Part shown: positions 7,958 through 15,708 of the stretch, piece by piece
Numbering within the stretch: the stretch's first letter is position 1
Layout: the number at the start of each line of letters is the position of its first letter
Origin: an uncultured Alphaproteobacteria bacterium
GTDB lineage: Bacteria > Pseudomonadota > Alphaproteobacteria > Caulobacterales > Caulobacteraceae
Length of the DNA stretch: 64,000 bases
Assembly (NCBI GenBank): GCA_903822175.1
Contig: CAIJOB010000038.1
Span: forward strand, 1-64,000
Direction: 5' to 3'
Translations under genes and position numbers: made by a program
Notes under the pieces: model-generated
Database searches by the model: none
Told to the model about the DNA's origin: nothing
The model's input: only the letters and a program-made list of their open reading frames with translations

Positions 7958-9298
7958 TTAGCCGGGGAGGCGCACGACCGCGCGCAGGCCGCCCAGCGGC
8001 GAGCGGGATAGGGTGATGTCGCCGCCGTGGCCGCGGGCGACGTCGCGGGCGATGGCGAGGCCCAGGCCCACGCCCTTGGAGTTCTGGTTGCGGGCTTCGT
8101 CGAGGCGGCCGAACGCCTTGAAGGCTTCCTCATAGCGGTCCTCGGGGATGCCGGGGCCATCGTCGTCGACGAAGATCTCGACGCCGCCTTGGGGGCGGAC
8201 CTGGGCGGCCACCTCCACGTGCTCGCCATGGACGGCGGCGTTCATGATCAGGTTGGAGAGCGCGCGTTTCAGGGCGTTGGGCCGCACCAAGGCGGTGAGC
8301 TCCGGATCGGCCTGGACGGCCACCTGGGCGCCGGCCCGAAGGGCGCCTTCGCTGACCTGTTCGAGCAGCGCGCGCAGGTGGATGGTCTCGGCGGCTTCCC
8401 CGCCCTCGCCACGGGCGAAGGCCAGGTACTCGTCGATCATGTGCTCCATCTCAGCGAGGTCGGCCTTCATGGCCTCGTTGCGCTTGGAGGGCTCGTTGAG
8501 CGCCAGCGCCAGCTTGAGGCGGGTGAGCGGCGTTCTGAGGTCGTGGCTGACCGAGGCCAGCAGAGTCGTGCGCTGATCGATGTGGCGCTGGATGCGGCCG
8601 CGCATGTCGAGGAAGGCGGATGCCGCGCGGCGCACCTCGCGCGCGCCCTGCGGCTTGAAGGAGGGCACGTCGCCGCCGCGCCCGAAGGCCTCCGCGGCAT
8701 TAGCCAGACGCTCGATGGCCTTCACCTGATTGCGGATGAACAGGATGGCGATGGCGGTCAGCAGCACTGTCGCCACGGTCATCCAGAGGACGAAGATGTG
8801 GCCTTGGGTGGCGAAGGCGCGGTCGCGGGGCGCCAGGATCCGCATCACCCCGCCATGTACCGCCACGCGGATGTCGACGTAGGCGGGGTAGCGGACGGTA
8901 TCGAACCAGAAGGGCTGATCCAGGCGCCCCGACAGCGCCTGCTGCATCGACTGGTCGATGGGGGCGAAGAGCGCGTGGTGGGTGCGGTCGGGAAGCGTGC
9001 GGCCGGGCTGCAGCGCCACCGACAGGCCCATGGAATCCTCGGCTCGCTTGGAGATCTTGGCAAAGGAGGCGGCGCTCGGATCGTCCTGATAGCTCTCGAC
9101 CGCCCAGGCGACGTCGCCGGCCAGGCCCTCGGAGAGGCGGCTGGTCACCGTCTCCCAGTGGGCGTCGAAGAAGACGTAGGTGACCGCGATCTGCATGATC
9201 GCCACCGGCAGGACGATGATCAGCAGGGAGCGGCCGAACAGGGTCTTCGGCATCTGCCGCTTGATCCAGCGGCCGATCACGCGGGGGCGTCTCGCCAT
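7958..9298 (-). CDS. EnvZ-type sensor histidine kinase
   Basis: 446 aa. Transmembrane helices at about 22-44 and 168-188 flank a periplasmic sensor domain of about 120 residues; then a HAMP-like linker, the H box SVSHDLRTPLTRLKL (phosphoacceptor about His252), N box (LSNLIMNAAVHG), G1 (VDDDGPGIPEDR) and G2 (GVGLGLAIAR). It lies 3 bases after the OmpR-type regulator gene, so the two form a cotranscribed pair. Ligand unknown. The organisation is as in PetP/PetR-, EnvZ/OmpR-type alphaproteobacterial pairs next to ilvE. Confidence 0.92.
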   Translation of the reverse strand: MARRPRVIGRWIKRQMPKTLFGRSLLIIVLPVAIMQIAVTYVFFDAHWETVTSRLSEGLAGDVAWAVESYQDDPSAASFAKISKRAEDSMGLSVALQPGRTLPDRTHHALFAPIDQSMQQALSGRLDQPFWFDTVRYPAYVDIRVAVHGGVMRILAPRDRAFATQGHIFVLWMTVATVLLTAIAILFIRNQVKAIERLANAAEAFGRGGDVPSFKPQGAREVRRAASAFLDMRGRIQRHIDQRTTLLASVSHDLRTPLTRLKLALALNEPSKRNEAMKADLAEMEHMIDEYLAFARGEGGEAAETIHLRALLEQVSEGALRAGAQVAVQADPELTALVRPNALKRALSNLIMNAAVHGEHVEVAAQVRPQGGVEIFVDDDGPGIPEDRYEEAFKAFGRLDEARNQNSKGVGLGLAIARDVARGHGGDITLSRSPLGGLRAVVRLPG

Positions 9299-9301
9299 TC
9301 G

Positions 9302-10012
9302 CTAGTCCGGAGCCAATCGATAGCCGACGCCGCGCACGGTCTGCAGGTAGCGCGGCGTCTTGGGGTCGGCCTCGATCTTACGCCGAAGCCTCGTCACCTG
9401 CACGTCCACCGCGCGGCCGGAGGGGTCGATGGTGTCGCGGGCCAGTTCCAGGCGCTCGACCGGCTCGTGCGGCGTGCGGGCGAGCTGGCGCAGCAGGGCG
9501 ACCTCGGCCTCGGTCAGCTTGACCGGCTCGCCGTCGCAGGTGAGCTCGCCACGGTCGGGATCGAAGCTGCAGCGGCCCATGATCAGCGGCCCGCCTTGGG
9601 CCGGGCGGTCCGACGCGCGGCGCAGGATCGCCTCGATGCGCAGCAGCAGTTCCTCCGGCTCGAAGGGCTTGGCCAGATAGTCGTCGGCGCCGAGCTTCAG
9701 GCCCTCGATGCGGCTGGCGGATTCGCTCATGGCGGTGAGCATCAGGACCGGCGTCCGGCCGGCCGGCCCCTTCTGCTCGCGCAGCCAGCGGGTCAGCGAG
9801 AAGCCGTCCTCGCCGGGCATCATCACGTCGAACACCGCCAGGTCGAAGTCCAGCGTCCCGATCAGCTTGCGCGCCGGCGCCCCGCCGGACGCCGCGGTGA
9901 CCCGGAAACCGGCGCGGGCCAGGTATTCCTTGAGCAGCTCGCGGATGCGGTCGTCGTCGTCGACGATCAGCAGATGGCGGGCGCGGACGGGCGCGGTCGC
10001 AGGTGCGTTCAT
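9302..10012 (-). CDS. OmpR-family response regulator
   Basis: 236 aa. Receiver domain with acidic pocket VDDDDR (17-22), phosphoacceptor Asp62 in FDVMMPGEDG, switch Thr in MLTAMSES and Lys in AKPFEP; C-terminal winged helix (about 135-236) ending with the typical VRGVGYRL. Partner of the kinase encoded immediately downstream. It is divergent from ilvE with 92 bases between them, so it might regulate that interval, but no operator repeat is obvious there. Confidence 0.93.
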   Translation of the reverse strand: MNAPATAPVRARHLLIVDDDDRIRELLKEYLARAGFRVTAASGGAPARKLIGTLDFDLAVFDVMMPGEDGFSLTRWLREQKGPAGRTPVLMLTAMSESASRIEGLKLGADDYLAKPFEPEELLLRIEAILRRASDRPAQGGPLIMGRCSFDPDRGELTCDGEPVKLTEAEVALLRQLARTPHEPVERLELARDTIDPSGRAVDVQVTRLRRKIEADPKTPRYLQTVRGVGYRLAPD

Positions 10013-10104
10013 AGCGAAGCTCCTAGAGGGGCCAGTCCATTTTGTTTGACGCGGCCGCCTCGCAAGGCTTCTAGAGGAACCTCACGAAAGGAGGTCACCC
10101 TCTC

Positions 10105-10992
10105 ATGTCTATCGTTCCCTTCGACGACCGCGATGGTTGGATCTGGCTGGACGGCCAGTTCGTGCCCTGGCGCGAGGCGACGGTGCACGTACTGACGCAC
10201 GGCCTGCACTACGCCTCGGCCGTGTTCGAGGGTGAGCGGATGTACGGGGGCGAGATCTTCGAACTGACGGCGCACACGGAACGTCTCTTCAAGTCTGCTG
10301 AGATCATGGACATGGAGATCCCGTTCACGGTCGCCCAGATCGATCAGGCCTGCAAGGACACCTGCGCCAAGAACGGCCTGACCGACGCCTATGTGCGGCC
10401 GATCGCCTGGCGCGGCTCGGAGATGATCGGGGTCTCGGCCCAGAACACCAAGATCCATGTGTCGATCGCCACCTGGGACTGGCCGAGCTATTTCTCGCCG
10501 GAAGAGAAGGCCAAGGGCATCCGCATGTGCTGGGCCAAGTACAAGCGCCCGTCGCCCGAGACCGAGCCGGTCCACGCCAAGGCCGCCGGGCTCTACATGA
10601 TCTGCACCATCTCCAAGCACGCCGCGGAGAAGGACGGGTTCACCGACGCCATGATGCTCGACTACCGCGGCTACGTGGCGGAGAGCACCGGGTCGAACGT
10701 GTTCTTCATCAGGGACGGGGTGATCCATACGCCGACGCCGGACTGCTTCCTGAACGGCATCACCCGCCAGTCGGTGATCAAGCTGGCGCGGTCAAAGGGC
10801 TTCGAGGTGATCGAGCGGCACATCCGGCCCGAGGAGCTCGCCGATTTCACCGAGTGCTTCGTGACCGGCAGCGCCGCCGAGGTGACGCCGGTAGGCCAGA
10901 TCGGCGAGTACCGGTTCACCCCGGGCAACATCTCGCTGAGCTTGGCGGACGACTATTCCAAGATGGTCCGGCGCGAGCTGGTGAGCGCCTAG
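10105..10992 (+). CDS. ilvE: Branched-chain amino acid aminotransferase
   Basis: 295 aa PLP enzyme of fold type IV; interconverts Val/Leu/Ile and their 2-oxo acids. The PLP Lys is about Lys159 in HAKAAGLYM; the phosphate/cofactor region GSNVFFIRDG and the conserved GITRQSVI follow. The ATG at 10105 has an unusually strong Shine-Dalgarno, AAAGGAGGTCA at 10088-10098, almost a full complement of the 16S tail, suggesting high expression. The stop codon lies inside a perfect 20-base palindrome. Confidence 0.95.
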   Translation: MSIVPFDDRDGWIWLDGQFVPWREATVHVLTHGLHYASAVFEGERMYGGEIFELTAHTERLFKSAEIMDMEIPFTVAQIDQACKDTCAKNGLTDAYVRPIAWRGSEMIGVSAQNTKIHVSIATWDWPSYFSPEEKAKGIRMCWAKYKRPSPETEPVHAKAAGLYMICTISKHAAEKDGFTDAMMLDYRGYVAESTGSNVFFIRDGVIHTPTPDCFLNGITRQSVIKLARSKGFEVIERHIRPEELADFTECFVTGSAAEVTPVGQIGEYRFTPGNISLSLADDYSKMVRRELVSA

Positions 10993-11000
10993 GCGCTCAC
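10981..11000. terminator. Perfect 20-base palindrome over the ilvE stop codon
   Basis: GTGAGCGCCTAGGCGCTCAC is fully self-complementary and contains the last three codons of ilvE and its TAG. It could fold as a hairpin in RNA from either strand and sits between ilvE and the converging membrane-protein gene (stop at 11021), so a bidirectional terminator or mRNA 3'-end stabiliser is plausible. No T tract follows. Confidence 0.4.
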
Positions 11001-11020
11001 CAGACCTCGAACCTCGCCTG

Positions 11021-11425
11021 TTAGACCGTCCAGCCGTAGGGCTGGGCGATCGGCCGGCCTTCGGCGAGGCGCACCACGCCCACGATGCAGCGGATCATCG
11101 CCCACAGCCAGGCGAGGAAGCAGACCGCCGCGCCGGCCCACAGGATCGGGATGCCGACCAGGATGAAGCTCAGCGGGAAGCCCACGCCCACCAAGGCGCA
11201 ACCCACCAGGCCGGCGACCAGCGCCGTCCAGAAGGTGCGGATCTGGTAGGTGTAGTGACTGGCGTTCGCCGGCCCCGAACTTCCGCGCAGCACATAGGCC
11301 ATGATCAGGCCGATGATCAGGGTCAGGCCGTGGAACAGGCCCAGGATGTAGAGCGCATAGACCACCGCCGGCATGGCGCGGTCTTCGTAGATGACGCCGG
11401 GATCGCGGTCGTATTGGTAGGTCAT
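11021..11425 (-). CDS. DUF4870-like small integral membrane protein
   Basis: 134 aa with three or four hydrophobic helices (about 18-45, 68-92, 95-118) and a short polar N-terminus (MTYQYDRDPG). This matches the COG3671/DUF4870 family of predicted inner-membrane proteins, function unknown. It converges on ilvE with 28 bases between the stops. The ATG at 11425 has no strong Shine-Dalgarno. Confidence 0.75.
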   Translation of the reverse strand: MTYQYDRDPGVIYEDRAMPAVVYALYILGLFHGLTLIIGLIMAYVLRGSSGPANASHYTYQIRTFWTALVAGLVGCALVGVGFPLSFILVGIPILWAGAAVCFLAWLWAMIRCIVGVVRLAEGRPIAQPYGWTV

Positions 11426-11476
11426 CAGAGGTGCTTGGCCCCTAGAATGTGACCCCGATTCCGGATCCAGGTCCCC

Positions 11477-11501
11477 GACCTGAACTCACCAGGGTCAGGT
11501 C
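11477..11501. other. Inverted repeat between folB and the DUF4870-like gene
   Basis: GACCTGA (11477-11483) and TCAGGTC (11495-11501) are exact inverted copies around an 11-base loop. It lies downstream of folB and upstream of the next minus-strand gene. It may be a weak terminator for the folB operon or an operator; nothing decides between them. Confidence 0.3.
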
Positions 11502-11548
11502 ATATGTTGGCGCCGAACCGCGTTCCTACAACAATAAGCTTTTGTAAT

Positions 11549-11914
11549 TCAGTCACGGACGACTGTGATCTCGACCCCGGCGGCCACCGCGTCAGGGGCG
11601 AGCGCCAGGGGTTTCTCTACGCGGACACGGGCGCGGGTGACGCGGGCGTCGGCGAGGCAGGCCTGGGCCAGGCGCTCGGCGAAGGTCTCGACGAGTTCGA
11701 TGTGGCCCGCGCCGGCGATGTCGCGGGCGGCGGTCAGGATGGTCTCGTAGTTGAGGGTCTCGGAGAGCCGGTCGGCGCCGGCGGTCGGTACGTCCAGCTC
11801 GACGTCGACGACCAGGGGCTGCTTGCGGCCGATCTCGTGCTTGTAGACGCCGATCTCCGCCTGGACCTTCAGGCCGGTGACGAAGACCCGGGTCATGACG
11901 CTGTGGCTGCTCAT
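11549..11914 (-). CDS. folB: Dihydroneopterin aldolase
   Basis: 121 aa, folate pathway: splits 7,8-dihydroneopterin to 6-hydroxymethyl-dihydropterin and glycolaldehyde (and epimerises it). The family signature is clear: LKVQAEIGVYKHE with the catalytic Glu, LNYETI, HIELVETFAERLA, and VRVEKPLAL with the conserved Lys. Its ATG (11914) overlaps the TGA of the upstream SDR gene by one base (TGATG), so translation is coupled. Confidence 0.93.
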   Translation of the reverse strand: MSSHSVMTRVFVTGLKVQAEIGVYKHEIGRKQPLVVDVELDVPTAGADRLSETLNYETILTAARDIAGAGHIELVETFAERLAQACLADARVTRARVRVEKPLALAPDAVAAGVEITVVRD

Positions 11915-12651
11915 CAGCCTCTCCCCGCCAGATGCTGGCCGGCGTCGACGGCGATCATCTGGCCGGTCACGGCGGTGGCGTCGATCAGGTAGCGCAGGGC
12001 GTGGCCGATCTCCGCCGGGCTGGAGGGGCGCTTGAGCAGGGTGGCGGCGACCTCGGCGTCGAATTGGGCCTGGTTCTGATGCACCGATGGCAGGCTGGGG
12101 CCCGGGCCTATGCCGTTGACCCGGATGCGCGGGCTAAGCGCCTGGGCCAGCATCCGGGTGGCGTCCCAGAGCGCGGACTTGGAGAGCGAGTAGGAGAAGA
12201 ACTCCGGCGAGGGGTTCAGCACCCGCTGGTCGAGGATGTTGACGATCAGGCCCTCGCGGTCGGCGGGCAGGCGGCGGGCGAACACCTGGGCCAGCACGAG
12301 CGGCGCGCGCAGGTTGGTCTCCATGTGGGCGTCCCAGGAGGCCCGGTTCATGTCGGCGAAGGCGTCCTCGTCGAAGACGCTGGCGCAGTTGACCAGCAGG
12401 GTGACGGGGCCAAGCTCGGCCTCGGCCTCGCCGACCAGGGCGACGGTGGCCGATTCCTTGCGCAGATCGCAGGCGAGGATGGTCGACTTGCGGCCTCGCG
12501 CGCGCACCTCGGCGGCGGCGGCTTCAGCCTCGTCGTCGATGGCGCGGACGTGGATCGCGACGTCGTAGCCGGCGTCGGCGGCGGCGGAGACCAGGGCGCG
12601 GCCGATGCGGCGGGCGCCTCCGGTGATCAGGGCCGCGCCGCGTTCGCCCAT
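11914..12651 (-). CDS. Pteridine reductase/FolM-like short-chain dehydrogenase
   Basis: 245 aa SDR. The NADPH-binding motif is TGGARRIGRAL (10-20), with Arg residues where PTR1 and FolM bind the 2'-phosphate. In place of the usual SDR Ser there is Asp141 (NILDQRV), with Tyr154 and Lys158 (YSLSK): the Asp-Tyr-Lys triad is that of PTR1/FolM dihydropterin reductases, not of ordinary SDRs. Gene coupling to folB (TGATG) supports a pterin substrate such as dihydromonapterin or dihydrofolate. ATG at 12651 chosen; it overlaps the TAA of a 25-codon peptide gene just upstream. The specific substrate is inference. Confidence 0.85.
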   Translation of the reverse strand: MGERGAALITGGARRIGRALVSAAADAGYDVAIHVRAIDDEAEAAAAEVRARGRKSTILACDLRKESATVALVGEAEAELGPVTLLVNCASVFDEDAFADMNRASWDAHMETNLRAPLVLAQVFARRLPADREGLIVNILDQRVLNPSPEFFSYSLSKSALWDATRMLAQALSPRIRVNGIGPGPSLPSVHQNQAQFDAEVAATLLKRPSSPAEIGHALRYLIDATAVTGQMIAVDAGQHLAGRG

Positions 12652-12728
12652 TAATCGAACCGCTTGAAGTCCAGGAAGTTCAGGGCCGCGAAGAGGGCGA
12701 CGACGACGGCGATGGCGACGAGGGCCAT
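12651..12728 (-). CDS. 25-aa single-pass membrane peptide ahead of the folM-like gene
   Basis: A short frame whose ATG (12728) lies 9 bases after GGAG and whose TAA overlaps the ATG of the SDR gene (TAATG). The product starts MALVAIAVVVALFAALNFLD: one hydrophobic helix followed by a charged tail ending FKRFD. An in-frame ATG ten codons upstream lacks a Shine-Dalgarno. Either a small membrane protein or a leader that couples translation into the folM-folB pair. I do not recognise a named family. Confidence 0.55.
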   Translation of the reverse strand: MALVAIAVVVALFAALNFLDFKRFD

Positions 12729-12852
12729 GGGCTTTGGCTCCAGATGAGAGGTCGCCATGGGCTTTATCGGCGGCTTGGCCGAGCCGCAAGCGCTTGTCCG
12801 ACCGAGCGCGCAGCGTTCAAGGTGACGCCAACAAGAAAAGGGGAGGTCTTCC

Positions 12853-13782
12853 ATGCCGCTCGCGCCCATTCCGAATGAGGCCTTCACGAAGATCGCGGTC
12901 GGCATCGACCGGCCCGAGGACGTGGTGGTGGGGCCAGACGGGCGGGTGTTCGCCTCCGACCACCAGTGCGCGGTGGCCGAGATCTTCGCCGACGGGTCGT
13001 TCAAGCGGCTGGGTCCCAAGGGCGGGGCGCCCAATGGGCTCAACATGGACCGCCAGGGCCGCGTGCTGATCGCCAACTTCGGCATCTACGACAAGGAAGA
13101 GGGGCCGCTGCAGCGGTTCGATCCGGCGACGGGCCGGCACGAGACCCTGCTGGCGGAGGTCGAGGGGCGGCGGCTGACCTCGGCGAACTATCCGGTGATG
13201 ACCGCCGACGGCTGCATCTGGTGCGCCAACTCCACCCACGCCGAGACCTGGCCGCAGGCGCTGGACGGCCGCGCCGACGGCTTCATCTTCGTGCTGCGGC
13301 CGGATGGGACCTCGGCGATCGTGGCGGACGGGCTGCAGTTTCCCAACGGCCTGGCGCTGCCGGCGGACGAGGCTTTCCTCTACTGCGCACAGACGACCGG
13401 GGCCGACGTCATGCGCTTTGCGATCCTGCCGGGCGGCAAGCTCGGCCCCGGCGAGCGCTACGGGCCGGTGCTGGGCAAGATCAATGGGCCAGGCACACAG
13501 CATCCGATGGACGAGCTTGGCTACACCGACGGGTGCGGGATCGACGCCGAGGGCAATTGCTGGGTCTGCCTGCCGGCCACCAACCGGGTGGTGGCGATCA
13601 CGCCCAAGCTGAAGGTCGTGACGGTGATCGACGACCCGTCCGGCGAGACGGTGAACCACCCGACCAACGTCACCTGGGGCGGCGCCGACATGCGCGACCT
13701 CTACATCGGCTCGATCCGCGCGGGCTATGTGCTGAAGGCCCGCTCGCCGGTGGCGGGAGAGAAGCTGATCCACCAGCGGTAG
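12853..13782 (+). CDS. SMP-30/gluconolactonase/LRE-family beta-propeller hydrolase
   Basis: 309 aa, six-bladed propeller family that hydrolyses sugar or other lactones using a divalent metal. Ligand candidates are Glu22 (RPEDVVV), the Asn in FPNGLAL and the Asp in TDGCGIDAEGN. The ATG at 12853 is preceded by GGGGAGGT. It diverges from the 25-aa peptide/folM/folB set. No signal peptide. Substrate not predictable. Confidence 0.85.
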   Translation: MPLAPIPNEAFTKIAVGIDRPEDVVVGPDGRVFASDHQCAVAEIFADGSFKRLGPKGGAPNGLNMDRQGRVLIANFGIYDKEEGPLQRFDPATGRHETLLAEVEGRRLTSANYPVMTADGCIWCANSTHAETWPQALDGRADGFIFVLRPDGTSAIVADGLQFPNGLALPADEAFLYCAQTTGADVMRFAILPGGKLGPGERYGPVLGKINGPGTQHPMDELGYTDGCGIDAEGNCWVCLPATNRVVAITPKLKVVTVIDDPSGETVNHPTNVTWGGADMRDLYIGSIRAGYVLKARSPVAGEKLIHQR

Positions 13783-13812
13783 TCTGTTCCCAGCCCGCAT
13801 TCCCCTCTCGCT

Positions 13813-13935
13813 CGTCATTCCCTGGCTCGTCCAGGGAACCCATGAACTCCGCGCTGAAGGGTGCGCGCGGCGGCGCCGAGCGGGCTTCTGCGGCGCTTGC
13901 GATCATGGATCCCCGGGACAGGCCCGAGGATGACG
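13813..13935. repeat. Intergenic palindromic repeat of a second type
   Basis: In the 323-base gap 13783-14105. The left end CGTCATTCCCTGGCTCGTCC and the right end, read in reverse complement (CGTCATCCTCGGGCCTGTCC), are homologous, enclosing a GC-rich core with GGATCCCCGGGACAGG. This resembles the short interspersed palindromes common between alphaproteobacterial genes. The rest of the gap, up to the dehydrogenase, shows no coding sequence. Confidence 0.6.
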
Positions 13936-14105
13936 ATCAAAGAGGGGTGGGTTGCTGAATTAGGGTCATTCCGCGGCTTTTAGGGAATCTGACTTCCCCA
14001 CTTACCGCTGATCACTAAAATAGGCGGCGAAGCCAGCCGTGTGACCTCGATAGGGGACCTCCCGGCCGGCCATCCGCCAAAACCAAACGATCCCGGGAGG
14101 ACGTC

Positions 14106-15545
14106 ATGCGCGAGTACCTCAAATTCTACATCGACGGTAAGTGGGTCGAGCCCACCGAACTTAAGACGCTGGACGTCGAAAACCCCGCCACCGAGCAGGT
14201 CGCGGGCAAGATCGCGCTGGGCTCGGCCGCCGACGTGGACAAGGCCGTGAAGGCCGCCCGCAAGGCCTTCGCCTCGTGGTCGCAGACCAGCCGCGAAGAG
14301 CGCCTGGAAGTGCTGGGCCGCATCCTGGCCGAATATCAGAAGCGCTTCGGCGACCTGGCGACCGCGGTCACCGAGGAAATGGGCGCGCCCTCGTCGCTGG
14401 CGCAGCGGGCCCAGGTGCCGATCGGCATGGGCCACCTGTCGACCGCCATCGAGATCCTCAAGACCTTCAAGTTCGAGGACGACCGCGGCCCGACGATGAT
14501 CGTCAAGGAGCCGATCGGCGTCTGCTCGTTCATCACACCCTGGAACTGGCCGCTGAACCAGATCGTCTGCAAGGTGGCCCCGGCCATCGCGACGGGCTGC
14601 ACCATGGTGCTGAAGCCCTCGGAAGTGGCGCCGTTCTCCGGCCAGATCTTCGCCGAGATCATGCATGCGGCGGGCGTGCCGGCCGGCGTGTTCAACCTGG
14701 TGCATGGCGACGGGCCGACGGTCGGGGCGGCGATGTCCAGCCATCCGGACGTGGACATGGTCTCCTTCACCGGCTCGACCCGGGCGGGCATCGAGGTCGC
14801 CAAGGCCGCGGCCCCCACCGTCAAGCGCGTGGCGCAGGAACTGGGCGGCAAGAGCCCGAACATCGTGCTCGACGACGACGCGTTCGCGAAGGGCGTCGGC
14901 CGTGGCGTCGCCTCGATGATGCCGAACTCCGGTCAGTCCTGTAATGCGCCCTCGCGCATGCTGGTGCCCAAGGGTCGCATGGACGAGGCGATCACCGTCG
15001 CCCGCGAGGCGGCGTCCGGCGTGACGGTCGGCGACCCGAACGGCAACAGCCAGCTGGGCCCGGTGGTCAACAAGACCCAGTTCGACAAGATCCAGAAGCT
15101 GATCCAGTCCGGTATCGACGAGGGTGCGACGCTCGTCACCGGCGGCACGGGCCGGCCCGAGGGTCTGGACAAGGGCTACTATGTGAAGCCCACGGTGTTC
15201 GCCAACGTCACCAACGAGATGACCATCGCCAAGGAAGAGATCTTCGGCCCGGTGCTGTCGATCCTGGGCTACGACAACCTCGATCAGGCCGTCGATATCG
15301 GCAACGACACCGAGTACGGTCTGGCCGCCTACGTCCAGTCCGGCGACCTGGAAAAGGCCCGCAAGGTGGCGTCCCGCCTGCGCGCCGGCCAGGTGTCGAT
15401 CAACGGCGGCGGCGGCGACCTGATGGCCCCGTTCGGTGGCTACAAGATGAGCGGCAACGGGCGCGAGTGGGGCGACTTCGGCTTCCACGAGTTCCTGGAA
15501 ACCAAGGCGATCCTCGGCTACGCGCCGAAGGTCGCGGCGGAGTAA
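14106..15545 (+). CDS. NAD(P)-dependent aldehyde dehydrogenase
   Basis: 479 aa ALDH superfamily oxidoreductase. Conserved residues are all present: Asn147 in TPWNWPLNQ, Lys170 in VLKPSE, general base Glu245 in AQELGGKSPN and nucleophile Cys279 in GQSCNAPSR. ATG at 14106 follows GGGAGG (14094-14099). It stands alone between two repeat elements. Substrate unknown; the sequence type is that of broad aliphatic or betaine-like aldehyde dehydrogenases. Confidence 0.92.
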   Translation: MREYLKFYIDGKWVEPTELKTLDVENPATEQVAGKIALGSAADVDKAVKAARKAFASWSQTSREERLEVLGRILAEYQKRFGDLATAVTEEMGAPSSLAQRAQVPIGMGHLSTAIEILKTFKFEDDRGPTMIVKEPIGVCSFITPWNWPLNQIVCKVAPAIATGCTMVLKPSEVAPFSGQIFAEIMHAAGVPAGVFNLVHGDGPTVGAAMSSHPDVDMVSFTGSTRAGIEVAKAAAPTVKRVAQELGGKSPNIVLDDDAFAKGVGRGVASMMPNSGQSCNAPSRMLVPKGRMDEAITVAREAASGVTVGDPNGNSQLGPVVNKTQFDKIQKLIQSGIDEGATLVTGGTGRPEGLDKGYYVKPTVFANVTNEMTIAKEEIFGPVLSILGYDNLDQAVDIGNDTEYGLAAYVQSGDLEKARKVASRLRAGQVSINGGGGDLMAPFGGYKMSGNGREWGDFGFHEFLETKAILGYAPKVAAE

Positions 15546-15557
15546 TAGCGACGTCTG

Positions 15558-15699
15558 CCCTCCCCGTTCCGGGGAGGGATAGATCGCGTAGCGATCAGGG
15601 TGGGGCTGTCGCGTTCAAGCGCTGAGTCAGCGTTCCGGCCCGCACTTCCCCACCCGTCTCGCTGACGCTCGCCACCCTCCCCGGAACGGGGAGGGATAG
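15558..15699. repeat. Intergenic repeat, copy 2 (inverted relative to copy 1)
   Basis: Same element as at 5645-5787, in reverse orientation, between the aldehyde dehydrogenase and the esterase genes. Ends are CCCTCCCCGTTCCGGGGAGGG and its inverse; the body shows GATCGCGTAGCGATCAGGGTGG, GCTGAGTCAGC and CTTCCCCACCCGTCTC. The hairpin ends differ from copy 1 in their loop bases but pair with each other in each copy, so they have changed together. Confidence 0.8.
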
Positions 15700-15708
15700 G
15701 AGACCCCC

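Noticed and set aside
8027-10195. 722-codon plus-strand frame opposite the sensor kinase and response regulator
   Set aside because: Both minus-strand proteins have complete catalytic motifs; the forward frame is Gly/His/Arg/Leu-rich with no domain and runs through into ilvE out of frame.
5645-15699. CRISPR-like repeat or transposon ends
   Set aside because: Only two copies 10 kb apart, inverted, with no spacers, target-site duplication or transposase gene.
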